Source: Notospermus geniculatus
Lineage: Eukaryota; Nemertea; Pilidiophora; Heteronemertea; Lineidae
Assembly: GCA_002633025.1 (NCBI GenBank)
Contig: NMRB01000259.1
Coordinates: 302,809-366,808, forward strand
Direction of reading: 5' to 3'
DNA length: 64,000 nucleotides
In this document: positions 1-9,168 of the stretch, piece by piece
How positions within the stretch are numbered: position 1 is the stretch's first letter
Layout of the letters: each line of letters starts with the position of its first letter
Program-made: the position numbers and the translations under genes
Notes under the pieces: model-generated
The model's input: only the letters and a program-made list of their open reading frames with translations
Databases searched by the model: none
Told to the model about the DNA's origin: nothing

Positions 1-139
1 TGGACTCCCCCCACCCCCCCCCCCCGAAGTGGATCACGATCTTTGAGCGACATAGTTTTGTTCACTCCCTTTTTTATCTTCCTACAGTGTATAAGTTTCT
101 ACTGATGGCAAGGGTGTGCGACGGAAGAAAACGTCTCAC

Positions 140-259
140 CTGTACAACTCTTCCCATTTCCTTCATACCCAGCTTTGCATTTGCAAGTGTACGACCCATC
201 AGTATTGGTGCAATCAGCTTTAGCGTGGCAGTCATTCGTTTTTTCACACTCGTTAACGT
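140..259 (-). CDS. Calcium-binding EGF-like exon 3
   Basis: This 120-nt phase 1-1 exon encodes [11 protein letters not shown] and [18 protein letters not shown], then KSC. The acceptor is TATACAG and the donor GTGAGACG. It is the last exon of the gene inside the window; the open phase 1 exit shows that the gene continues beyond position 1. Confidence 0.87.
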
Positions 260-3200
260 CTGTATAAAAATAATGTTTGTTTGGTACCTCTCGAAGCATA
301 ACATTTGAAATACGTCACTACAGTGCATTACGATCACTGATGACTGACGTTCCAGAGAGCTACTTTGCAAAGCACCGCTCTGAATCAATTACTAAATGAT
401 TTCCATATCATGGTTTTGTCAAGCAAGCAACGTATTTCATGTATATGACTGTAGAAGATCTCCTCAGCAACATTTCAGTATAACCATACCCGAACTCACT
501 GGCGACAAAGATTTACTCAGTCTATTTTTATTTTCCTGTAACTTTCTACTGATGACAAGGGCGTGAGATGTAGAAAGCGACTAACCCGCACAACTCTTCC
601 CATTTCCTTCATAACCAGTTTTACATTTGCACGTGTAGGACCCGTCAGTATTGGTGCAGTCTGCTTTTGCGTGGCAGTCGTTCGTTTTGTCACACTCGTT
701 AACATCTGTAAAATATCTGGATTTTTTTCGGTACCGTATCGCCTCAGAGACCATTTGAATTAATCACTTCAGTACATCAAGATCTCTGATCGACTTTTAA
801 TTCCGATAGTTAACTCGCAAGGCTTTTTAGATCTTGGTGCGCTCTACATGCACATGTAAATCAATTACAAAATGATTTCAACTTCAAAATTTTGCAGCCT
901 TCGTATTATTTCCAAACCGTCAAATCAGAGTTTAATAACGACATTTTATCAACGATGGCTGAATTGGCCACAACGTTTTGCTCGCTCCCTTATTTTATTA
1001 TTGACTTCGAGGCCACTAATGAGCAACACTGTGATTAAGGAAACTACTCACCCTCACAACTCTTCCCATTTCCTTCATAACCAGTTTTACATACACAAGT
1101 GTAGGACCCTACAGTATTTTTGCATTCAGCTTTTCGGTGGCAGTTGTTTGTTCTGTCACACTCGTTGATATCTGCAAATATACTTTTTATGGTTCCCGAT
1201 CAATCAGATCGGGAACCATATTATGATCAGAGGTCAAGGTCAAACCCCTGTCATGCCTGTAAGGTCCTCTTACACAAGCGGGAACCATCAGACATTTACA
1301 ATGTCATCTTGTTATAGCTGTCTTTGTTTTCTCTCACTTTGCTCTTTATTGTTTCTATTGTTTATTAACATTTCACCACTTTGTCAGCTAATCCATATAC
1401 CCAATGAATACCCAATGCAACATTTTGACACCTACATGTAACTGAATGCTAGGTATCAAATATGTATCAGGTATGTTTCAATTTTTCATAAATTCACTCC
1501 AGTGTATTGGACCTACTTGCCTTTGTTTGCTGTTATAACCAAGCCTATTGTCTACCGAAATTGCCAGTCGAACGACTGGTCCGTAGCGTAAATCCTCGGT
1601 ACAATATTATTGCACAATATGGGGCTCAAAATGGGTGTCATGTGCTTCTGGCATAATGGATAGAAGAAAGATTGGCAATAATATTGCCCATTTTGATGCT
1701 CATACTGTGCAATAGGCTAATATTGCATGTGGAGGCCGCTTTGTCGGTGTCTGTTATTTTCTGTTGAGAGTAGTTTCCCAACGAGTGCTGCAGAAATATG
1801 AATCCACGCATTTATTGGCTTGCATTCATTTTTCACACAACTTCATTTTTTCCACATGTACTTAGTTTTGAGTACATGTACACTGTAAATGCTTGAAATG
1901 ATCGTTCTAATGCAGACAAACTTCACTCAACTTACTACTTACATGTAAATATAAGTGGTATAATACCCACCATTCGTAACATCCATTCTACTCGAACTCA
2001 GCAATATACATGTATTTGTAAAGAACTTACCTTTACTGCAGATGTACCTCCGTGACCTGCTACAGTAATAATCATGCCATGCGAATCCCGTTTTCCCGCC
2101 TAACCAGAAAAGAGCACAACGTTCCCACTTGCTTGAAAGGAAAATGTTCGGAGCTTTGAAGTTGAAAGGTGATCCATCAGTCCAAGACATCTTTTCTTTG
2201 TCGTTGTGAATATCACGTAGTCCTAGCCAAACTTCCTCTCTGAGTCCATCGCAACTGGCAGACAAAAATATAACAAAAGTACTAGTACATTGAACTGTTT
2301 GTGTGCGGAGCACAAGCGATATGAAAAAAGTCCCGGTGCATGGACATCCACAATTCCACTGACACTATGAAATAATAGTCTCATAGTTTTAGACTATCGT
2401 CTAGTGATTTTCACTATTTTGTCTCAAAACAGTACAGTATGTGCAAAATATGGCGATAGAAAACTGAATTGTTAGAAGCGGAAAAGCGAGTAGCACCCAT
2501 CTTTTTGGCTTCGTTTCGACCGGAGGAGTCTGTTACGAAAACACCCTGCTTACTAGCTTAGCCTGCCAGGCCGAAAATATTTGCCATATGTATAGACAGT
2601 TTGATGTATCGTTACATGTACGTACTTTGATTATGGGCTATACAAGCGACGGAGGGACTGAGAAATCTTGGCGTAATCAGCTGTTACTCGCCGAAATATT
2701 ATTGAGGTTTCGCGAACGCCCGGTTAGACCCTACGGCGACGTTTATCTATTGTTTGGTGTACCAACAGAATAGATAAACGTCGTCGTAGGGCCTAACCGG
2801 GCGCTTGCGAAACCTCACTATTGCCACATTGCCAGAGATTTAATGGCGTATTTGGTGCTCAGGGACCTGTTTCAAAAGTGACTTTAAGCTAATGGTACCT
2901 TTATCCAACTGGAAAATGCATTGAGTTAATGGTACCATTAGCTTAAAGTCACTTTATGAAACCGGCTCTCGATTCGATGTCCTTATATTTTTACGTACGC
3001 TATTATCCATCGGACGAGCCAGTCGAATTCTTTTTGACTGTGAACACTGGCAAGCCTACCGCCATCGCCTTTGCATTCGTCGTCGGCCGAGTCAAAAGGC
3101 TTCTTCGAGTCCCGCACGTATTTGAACGACATTCCACTTCCCGCCACTTCTTGCCAGCCAGACGGACAGGTGACAGTGGCTACAAGTAAAAAGGATTGTG

Positions 3201-4532
3201 GAAGCAGATGGAGAGCATCCGGAGGTAATCAGAGTCTGACAGGAATCAACGTACATGTACTAGGAATGCAAGCCCGCCAAACAATAGCCCGCTATTGTAA
3301 GGCTATACATTGTATTCGAATGGTCATGGGGTGGTCTCCATAGCCATATATTCTTATCTCTCCCTGAATAAAACCGGACTTTGATTCCAGGGGGACTTTG
3401 ATCCCTGTCACACCGGTCTGGGATGAGCTTCTGAATTTTACAATAGGTGCGATTTATGCATACTTTCCTTACCAGCGCCACAGATGTAATTATATTCAGC
3501 ATTACATTCTTCATCATGCCACGCCCATCCTTTGGAACTGGTAACAAATGCTACACAATTTTCCTCCTGTTTGTTCAGGGAAAAACCTCCTTGAAGAAAA
3601 TCTACGGGCGAGTTGTCTGTCCATGATAGGTTCGTCTTTTTGTTCAATGGGTCTTGTAGACCTATCCACGCGATCATCCACCGATAGGGATTGCAGCTAA
3701 ACGGGCAGGAAGGAATGTTGAAAATAAGTCAAGTGAAATGTACATGTACATGTACGTAGGCCTACACCTGTATACAGATCAAGTAATGTATTCAGAGAAA
3801 TAGAAATACATGTACATGTAGGTCTATCTACCCAAATGTGAAGTAAGGAGTCATACCTCCATCGCTTTTGGGAAATGTCCTGTTAAAGACAATTGTAACA
3901 ACGGCGAAGATCACTGACAACTCGGTTTGGTTATCAGTTCACCCAGGTACATGTAAGCTACAAAAGCACTTTCTAATTTTCAGTGTTTGCCCCCTTGTGG
4001 CGAAGCCAAGTATCAAACTGAATCGAAATTTTGTCTCCGAGGTCATTTTGACATACGGTACATGTAAAATCAATAGTCCCTGCAGATAAAAAAGATGTGC
4101 CCTGATTGTTGTCATTTTACTCTACCATTAATTAAAATGTGAGATTGGTGACAGTTGCATGCCGTTGTGGTTGATTCCTCGCCTGCACGCATGAGCGAGG
4201 ACTTGCTTTTTGCAGTAATTTTTAATAGGGCTAGTAATGCTAAGCGTTAACCCTGGACATACGGTGATTGTAATATTCTTTGTTGTCACCAATAAACACA
4301 TCATTATTAGCGGTCACCACTGCTTGTCGACGTAAACTTTGATTAACCTACCCTTTGTATATCCAATCATCTAAGAAGGTGTCTTCCTTTGAGTTATGGA
4401 TGCTGGCCAGATGACCTCCAAGATTGACACAAGACTTTTCCGCATCGGAGAAACTCAGCTTGTGTGGCACGTAAAGGAAGTTCCGACTGCTACCGGTACC
4501 TTGCTGTTGCCATTTTGTGAAGCATTTATATC
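140..4532 (-). CDS. Partial C-type lectin / EGF mosaic protein gene (two CTLDs then three cbEGF repeats)
   Basis: Seven exons on the minus strand join without any phase conflict. CTLD1 is 4352-4532 plus 3473-3696, CTLD2 is 2999-3179 plus 2031-2254, and the cbEGF repeats are 1052-1171, 586-705 and 140-259. Both CTLDs are split at the same place by a phase-2 intron, with exons of exactly 181 and 224 nt, so they arose by domain duplication. Each EGF is a 120-nt phase 1-1 exon. The family is extracellular, with modules for carbohydrate or protein recognition and calcium-stabilised EGF rods. The CTLDs lack a clean EPN or QPD sugar motif and have WHD in place of WND, so classic calcium-dependent sugar binding is doubtful. 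No signal-peptide exon or 3' end was found; the gene probably continues past the window start, and its 5' end lies above 4532. Confidence 0.85.
586..705 (-). CDS. Calcium-binding EGF-like exon 2
   Basis: This 120-nt phase 1-1 exon encodes [11 protein letters not shown], then [18 protein letters not shown] and KSC, with all six cysteines present. The acceptor is TTTTACAG and the donor GTTAGTC. It is closely similar to its two neighbours, so the array grew by recent exon duplication. Confidence 0.87.
1052..1171 (-). CDS. Calcium-binding EGF-like exon 1
   Basis: This 120-nt symmetric phase 1-1 exon sits between a TTTGCAG acceptor and a GTGAGTAG donor. It encodes a six-cysteine EGF repeat starting D-I-N-E-C and ending GYEGNGKSC, with NTVGSYTC in the middle. 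The D-x-N-E start and the aromatic after GS fit the calcium-binding subclass. Confidence 0.87.
1597..1740. repeat. MITE-like element, family with TTGCACAAT arms (copy 1)
   Basis: The left arm ATATTATTGCACAATATG and a degenerate right arm CTGTGCAATAGGCTAATATT form an imperfect palindrome ending in GGAGGCCGCT. The same family occurs at 8138-8286 in the opposite sense. It lies in the intron between CTLD2 and the first EGF exon. Confidence 0.6.
2031..2254 (-). CDS. CTLD2, second-half exon
   Basis: This 224-nt exon, phase 2 in and 1 out, has a GTAAGTTC donor. It encodes [28 protein letters not shown], then FAWHDYYC and RRYICSKG. The EPN position reads KAPN. The exon joins in phase to the first EGF exon. 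Confidence 0.87.
2703..2817. repeat. Near-perfect palindromic MITE
   Basis: The arms start TGAGGTTTCGCGAACGCCCG and return as CGGGCGCTTGCGAAACCTCA, about 48 bases each, with a loop of roughly 19 bases. It lies in the intron between the two CTLD2 exons and would fold into a long hairpin. Confidence 0.8.
2866..2964. repeat. Palindromic MITE (GTTTCATAAAGT type ends)
   Basis: The left arm AAAGTGACTTTAAGCTAATG is mirrored by CATTAGCTTAAAGTCACTTT, with outer ends CCTGTTTC and GAAACCGG. It sits next to the preceding palindrome in the same intron. Confidence 0.75.
2999..3179 (-). CDS. CTLD2, first-half exon
   Basis: It is 181 nt, the same length and phases (1 in, 2 out) as the equivalent CTLD1 exon. 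It encodes CPSGWQEV, then [20 protein letters not shown] and [13 protein letters not shown], a textbook start of a CTLD. The acceptor is TTTTACTTGTAG. The donor is taken as GTACGT because only that choice leaves phase 2 for the next exon. Confidence 0.83.
3236..3415. repeat. TIR element, TGACAGGAATCAA family (copy 1)
   Basis: The ends are CTGACAGGAATCAACG and GATCCCTGTCACACCGG. The interior shares TTCGAATGGTCATG-type sequence with the copy at 8978-9168. It occupies most of the intron between the two CTLDs. Confidence 0.6.
3473..3696 (-). CDS. CTLD1, second-half exon
   Basis: This 224-nt exon has a TTTAG acceptor in phase 2 and a GTAAGG donor in phase 1. It encodes the WIGL core motif, [11 protein letters not shown], a free-standing cysteine (EENCVAF), then WAWHDEEC and YNYIC, the terminal CTLD cysteines. 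The position where EPN or QPD would sit reads SPVDFLQ, and the WND motif reads WHD. Confidence 0.87.
4352..4532 (-). CDS. CTLD1, first-half exon
   Basis: This 181-nt exon enters in phase 1 after an AACAACAG acceptor and leaves in phase 2 at a GTAGGTT donor. It encodes the N-terminal half of a C-type lectin fold: a GYKCF start, then [19 protein letters not shown], the usual alpha-1/alpha-2 segment with the first conserved disulfide cysteine. It ends in DDWIYKG, which runs directly into the next exon. Confidence 0.85.
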
Positions 4533-5024
4533 CTGTTGTTAAAGTGAAACGATAGATTTCTCAGAAAGTTTAATGAACCTTTTATATCAGTATTGTTTTA
4601 GGCCTTGTGTTAAGATATTTTAAAACTAAAACGTGGTGCACAATTAATTGATAAATCCAAAAATATCGCGGATGTCAAATATCGGGTGGGCCAGAAAAAA
4701 CTGGATCGCTATTTATCTGAACACAACTTCTATATCTTTGCAACAGTAGTCATGATATTTTGCACATCATATTCCACAGTTTATTGGGACATGTGGTGAA
4801 AATTTCAGACGAATTGGACAACCGCGCCAGAAACAGCAGCCCCGACCTCAATCCCTTCTATTACACAATTTGGGATTCGATCTCTGAGATAGCCTAAGGC
4901 TTCCTTTATACATAGAACTATACGGTATACGAATACCTCGGTTAACAATGGCTTCACGGTCGTGAATCCACTTGAAGCCTTTGTTAAATGGCGTTTTCGT
5001 ATACCGTATACTTCTATGTAAAGG
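4366..5024. repeat. Tandem duplication, unit 1
   Basis: This unit reappears at 5469-6233 at high identity. It contains most of the CTLD1 first-half exon, its upstream intron and a palindromic MITE. Unit 1 has about 70 bases near 4712-4780 that are absent from unit 2, and unit 2 has a 145-base insertion that unit 1 lacks. Confidence 0.85.
4892..5024. repeat. Palindromic MITE, TATACGGTATACG family (copy 1)
   Basis: The arms contain ATAGAACTATACGGTATACG and CGTATACCGTATACTTCTAT around a centre with GTCGTGAATCCACTTGAAGC. The left end is GCCTAAGGCTTCC. The right end is cut short at AAGG, where an unrelated sequence starting CCCGGTCACACTTG abuts. Confidence 0.8.
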
Positions 5025-5468
5025 CCCGGTCACACTTGTGCGTATATCAAGTCCTTATGGGTTCCTTATTAAAAATTTTCAATACGCAGCGGTACGCTCA
5101 AAATTTCCAAATTTTACGGTTACTTTGACTTATGTGCGACGCACATCTGGCGTATAAGGAACGAATTCAGCGCACCCACTGAGTATGAGGTGCGTTTGAG
5201 TTGCGGGTGTAGTGCGAAACACTACCACGTACCCGAGATGTACGGCAAGTACGCTATCTGTGCGCTGCCTGTGTGTTTCTCATACGTTACAAATAAGTCA
5301 AAATGCGCTGCGCGATCGTGCAGTGCGAAAATTCGTCAATACGTTGGCATTCGCTATGAGTTCGTGCAGCGTGCGTTTATCGTAGGCCGGAGTGGACAAA
5401 AGTCTCCATTTAGGTATCATACCTAAATAGAATTAGGTACTATACCTAAATCAACCAACCACATGCCA
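5025..5468. other. Non-coding interval with a GGTCACACTTG-type repeat start
   Basis: The interval opens with CCCGGTCACACTTGTGCG, the look of a MITE left end, but no matching right end was found. A short hairpin built on TTAGGTATCATACCTAAAT lies at about 5410-5450. No gene is visible. Confidence 0.4.
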
Positions 5469-5469
5469 G

Positions 5470-5636
5470 ATCATCTAAGAAGGTGTCTTCCTTTGAGTTA
5501 TGGATGCTGGCCAGATGACCTCCAAGATTGACACAAGACTTTTCCGCATCGGAGAAACTCAGTTTGTGTGGCACATAAAGGAAGTTCCGACTGCTACCGG
5601 TACCTTGCTGTTGCCATTTTGTGAAGCATTTATATC
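5470..5636 (-). pseudogene. Truncated duplicate of CTLD1 first-half exon
   Basis: It is nearly identical to 4366-4532, including the TCCTGTTGTT acceptor side. It ends inside the codons for DDW, because the duplication breakpoint removed the GTAGGTT donor. It has few substitutions, for example GTGCCACAC read as ATGTGCCACAC context with CACGTAAAGG changed to CACATAAAGG (V to M on the coding strand). Without a donor it is unlikely to be spliced in correctly. Confidence 0.75.
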
Positions 5637-5738
5637 CTGTTGTTAAAGTGAAACGATAGACTTCTCAGAAAGTTTAATGAACCTTTTATATCAGTATTGT
5701 TTTAGGCCTTGTGTTAAGATATTTTAAAACTAAAACGT

Positions 5739-5883
5739 AATCCAAGGTACAAAAAGCACAAAATTGACACACTAAATGATAATAAACAAGAAGTCAATCT
5801 CCAGAATTCACGAATTTTCGACCCCAACCGGGGTCTTTTTCAAGTGGAACTTTACAATCTGAAACTCTAGAATTAGTTTTATT
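5739..5883. mobile_element. 145-base insertion flanked by 13-base direct repeats
   Basis: Unit 2 of the duplication is interrupted here and unit 1 is not. AAAACTAAAACGT occurs at 5726-5738 and again at 5884-5896, as expected of a target-site duplication. The insert contains a small hairpin around GACCCCAACCGGGGTC and no terminal inverted repeats. A long, variable TSD without TIRs suggests a 5'-truncated retroelement, possibly Penelope-like; the family is an inference. Confidence 0.55.
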
Positions 5884-6090
5884 AAAACTAAAACGTGGTG
5901 CACAATTAATTGATAAATCCAAAAATATCGCGGATGTCAAATATCGGGTGGGCCAGAAAAAACTGGATCGCTAAACAGTTTATTGGGACATGTGGTGAAA
6001 ATTTCAGACGAATTGGACAACCGCGCCAGAAACAGCAGCCCCGACCTCAATCCCTTCTATTACACAGTTTGGGATTCGATCTCTGAGATA

Positions 6091-6233
6091 GCCTAAGGCT
6101 TCCTTTATACATAGAACTATACGGTATACGAATACCTCGGTTAACAATGGCTTCACGGTCGTGAATCCACTTGAAGCCTTTGTTAAATGGCATTTTCGTA
6201 TACCGTATACTTCTATGTAAGGGAAGCCTAAGG
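6091..6233. repeat. Palindromic MITE, TATACGGTATACG family (copy 2)
   Basis: This is the complete copy, with ends GCCTAAGGCTTCC and GGGAAGCCTAAGG. Its right end abuts the transposase remnant that starts at 6233. Confidence 0.8.
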
Positions 6234-6406
6234 TCTACAAAGGTCGGACCGAAAAATTTACTGAAACTGAACTAAAGGAGAAAATTCGTGAAAAATGGCA
6301 GGAAATATCAGTAGAAAAATACAGGAAGGCAATCGGGTCATTTAAAAAGAGACGAAGAGTAGTGTGTGCCCAGGATGGTGGGCATATCGACCATCTTTTC
6401 AACTAG
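6233..6406 (+). pseudogene. C-terminal remnant of a Tc1/mariner (IS630-type DDE) transposase
   Basis: An open frame of 57 codons ends at TAG 6404-6406. It reads VYKGRTEKFTETELKEKI, then REKWQEISVEKYRKAIGSF, then KKRRRVVCAQDGGHIDHLF. The FTETELK..I...W..I......KAI.SFKKR pattern and the terminal GGHIDHLF are typical of the C-terminal tail of Tc1/mariner-like DDE transposases. Only the tail is present; nothing with the catalytic DDE residues lies upstream, where a palindromic MITE abuts directly. It is a dead fragment. Confidence 0.75.
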
Positions 6407-6753
6407 CTTGGTCAGTGAACATTCCGGCATTGCGTTTTCTAACTAGTGGTCTTTTGATTTGCTGCCATCTAAAGATCATGGTTTGACGTGCATGTCTGAA
6501 ATTTTCCCCATAATTTGGAATTAATCTTATGATATAACATACATGTACCAAATATCACTGACTGACTACTGGAATTGTAGAAGTTAGCGGCAGGTAACAA
6601 ATGATCCAGTTTATATCTGGCCCACCATATGAATTTTTCGTACCAAGAGACCCCCACAGGACATGGATTAGGACATTCTCATTAGAAGTTGCATGGCAAA
6701 AAGTTCAGTATTGTTTGAACAGGGGGTTGGAAACAACATGTATTGTCCCTAAG
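6407..6753. other. Interval with no recognised feature
   Basis: AT-rich sequence with no long open frame of coding character and no palindrome that I could see. Confidence 0.4.
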
Positions 6754-8018
6754 TAAGGTAAAGTGGTGCAATTCTAGCCCCCTTTTCTGGTTTTTTAAGG
6801 GTTTCACCATCAAAACACTTGAATATCAACATGAAATTTGGCATGTAGGTAGTCATGCAAGTCAGATGGATGGCTCAATTCAAAATAACTTTTTAACTTA
6901 ATTCGTTTTTGAGAAATAAATTATTTTCAAAAAGTTTACAGGGGCTATAATTGTACCACCGAAGTGGGACAATTGTAGCCCCTGTGCATTTTCAGGAATA
7001 AATGCCAAAATAAAGCACAATTTCCAAGAAATGAGTTCATCTACCTCTAATTGAGTGCAATGATATAATGTTTGAAGGTTTGGGTTGACCTTTGAGTTTT
7101 GAGGGGGTACAATGACCCCCCTCACATGATGTCACAAAAAGTAGCTACCAGTAGTCAAAATTCACTCCCAACATATGAATAAAACACATTCTCTCAGAGT
7201 AAATTGCCTTTTTATCACAATTTCACCTGTTTGGAGTGTCTGCTATCTTTTTCTACTGTACCGTGGGGGGGGGGGGGGGTACCCCAACCCCCTTGACCGC
7301 AAGGGATCAAAATTATTTTGGAAAAAAATTTCACCAATTTTCATACTCAAATGAAGCTAATACCAAGAGGAACTGAATCAAATAGTTTTTGACTGTTGAA
7401 ACCCTGCAAAATGGCCGGTCAAAAGTTGGGGGCTCAAAAATCGCCGATTTTCATGTAAATTCAGCCATGGAAGGGTTAATTTTTGACCAAATCAGATCAT
7501 TCAACCTGTGTTATTCCATTATAATAGAAAGGAAGCATATAAAATGAGTTTTCGTAACCTTTGGGGTGTGTGTTAACAGAAAGAGGTGGGGCTATAATTG
7601 TACCATGCACAGGGGCTATAATTGTACCATACGGGTCTTTTTTGGAAATGGCAAACCTCTGGTTAGTTCAGTTCAGTAATCAAAATCTGAGGAATGCCAT
7701 CAATAGGTAACTTTCCAAGGCTACTTCTGTCACAGTATCAGCTAATAGAATGGCAAATTGATGAAGTTATACTAATTCTAGTAAACCACGTCTTGGGGTT
7801 TCTAAAGTGACCCTTTCGATCAGATGTCTTCAAGCCCACACCACCACCAGGTTCTTTGATAAACTTAGGAAATTTCTTCTGCCTGAGGTCTCTGAGAAGT
7901 GTATCTTGAATATTATAGATCATTGGATTAGGCAGAATACATCTCCTTGCAATGCTGGCCATGTTTCCACTCAGGGGCTAGAATTGTACCGGGGCTAGAA
8001 TTGTACCACTTTACCTTA
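6754..8018. mobile_element. Non-autonomous TIR transposon, about 1.27 kb
   Basis: The left end TAAGGTAAAGTGGTGCAATT continues CTAGCCCC, and the right end GGGGCTAGAATTGTACCACT continues TTACCTTA, giving a 28-base near-perfect inverted repeat. The phrase GGGGCTATAATTGTACCA and variants recur inside (about 6943-6984, 7590-7632, 7976-8008), so there are sub-terminal repeats. A run of G lies at 7265-7279. No transposase frame is evident. GGTAAAGTGG-type ends resemble pogo/Tigger-like families, but that is only a suggestion. Confidence 0.75.
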
Positions 8019-8137
8019 ATAAATGACACAATAGGGAGGTTGAGATCAGCGACTTCGGATCCTTAGAGTATATTTTTGCTTATACGGATAGAATTCTGTA
8101 CAACGCAGTGTTAGATTTCGATCCGTATACGTATAAA

Positions 8138-8286
8138 GCGGCCCATACACGATCAATATTATTGCACAATATGAGGATCACAATGGGCAATATTATTGCC
8201 AATCTTTCTTCTACCTCATGCGAAAAGCACACGACCACCCATTTGGGCCCCACATTGTGCAATAATATTGCGCTGTGTATGGGCGG
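8138..8286. repeat. MITE, family with TTGCACAAT arms (copy 2)
   Basis: The ends are GCGGCCCATACAC and GTGTATGGGCGGC. The inner arms are AATATTATTGCACAATATG and ACATTGTGCAATAATATT. It is the better preserved of the two copies seen. Confidence 0.8.
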
Positions 8287-8977
8287 CTTAAGTCTCAACC
8301 TCCCTAATGGCAGTCGGTATATGATCCACAGACGAACCAAAATCGACATTTCAATCCGAACTTACCTGAGCCTCCTGATATTATCAGAAACAGCAGTGAA
8401 CAGATCCAAAAAATAAAATTCAACATCCGAGCCATTTTCTGATGAACAACTCGACTTCGTGTTCAAAGGTTATACTCGAATAGATACTTGCTCGGTTGAT
8501 GATTCTATTAACTTGTCCCGGAAATGACGCCATTAAGAACCTGATATTGACAAATCGTGTCATGGAAATAGTGCGTATTTGGCAATTTACCGAGCGAGCT
8601 GAGGGTGCTAAGTAACCGATAAAACATGCAGCATTTATGATGTTGTGCTCCAATAATCTATCCAAATTTTGATGTCCTCAACGTCACTCGCGGAACAAAC
8701 GATGTTCTACTCTAATTAACAATTAAGCGGAAATGCCAGTAATCGATATGTTGAGCTGAATGTCGCAGTGTTATTAGTGAAAAGTTCGGAGAAGTCGCGT
8801 TGTTGAATGATTTTTATATTAGTCCGGTACAAAATGCCTCCTAATTCATATACATAATTAACTGTAGTACAAGGTGAAGTTGTATTGAGCTGCAGTATAG
8901 CCTACTTGGGTTGGGCGTTCTTTGAAAATGATTTTGCCTTTTGTTGTCGAGCAAAGCCACAGCCAAGAGTTGCTTAA
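8287..8977. other. Interval with no recognised feature
   Basis: No coding frame, palindrome or RNA gene recognised. Short open frames here have no domain character. Confidence 0.4.
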
Positions 8978-9168
8978 ACAGGTGTGACAGGAATCAAAGT
9001 CCCGCTGGAATCAAAGTCCGGTTTTATTGTTCAGCGAGGGATTATTATATATGGCTAGAGAGACCATGACCATTCGAATAGGCCTACATGTATAACCTTA
9101 ATACAATACGCCGAGGGTATTGTTTGGAGGACTTGCATTCCGAGGACGTTGATTCCTGTCACACCTGT
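8978..9168. repeat. TIR element, TGACAGGAATCAA family (copy 2)
   Basis: The ends ACAGGTGTGACAGGAATCAA and TTGATTCCTGTCACACCTGT are perfect 20-base inverted repeats around a 151-base centre. It is related to 3236-3415. Confidence 0.82.

Larger units (their letters stand above)
5469..6233. repeat. Tandem duplication, unit 2
   Basis: Second copy of 4366-5024. The breakpoint at 5469 falls inside the lectin exon, so the donor side of that exon was not copied. Confidence 0.85.

Noticed and set aside
74-388. Frames antiparallel or offset to the EGF exons
   Set aside because: They are shadows; the true frame is shown by the six-cysteine EGF pattern and splice-bounded 120-nt exons.
7738-7962. Minus-strand frame MASIARRCILPNPMIYNI in the 6.75-8.0-kb element
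   Set aside because: Considered as a transposase remnant, but it has no HTH or DDE motif and no continuation.
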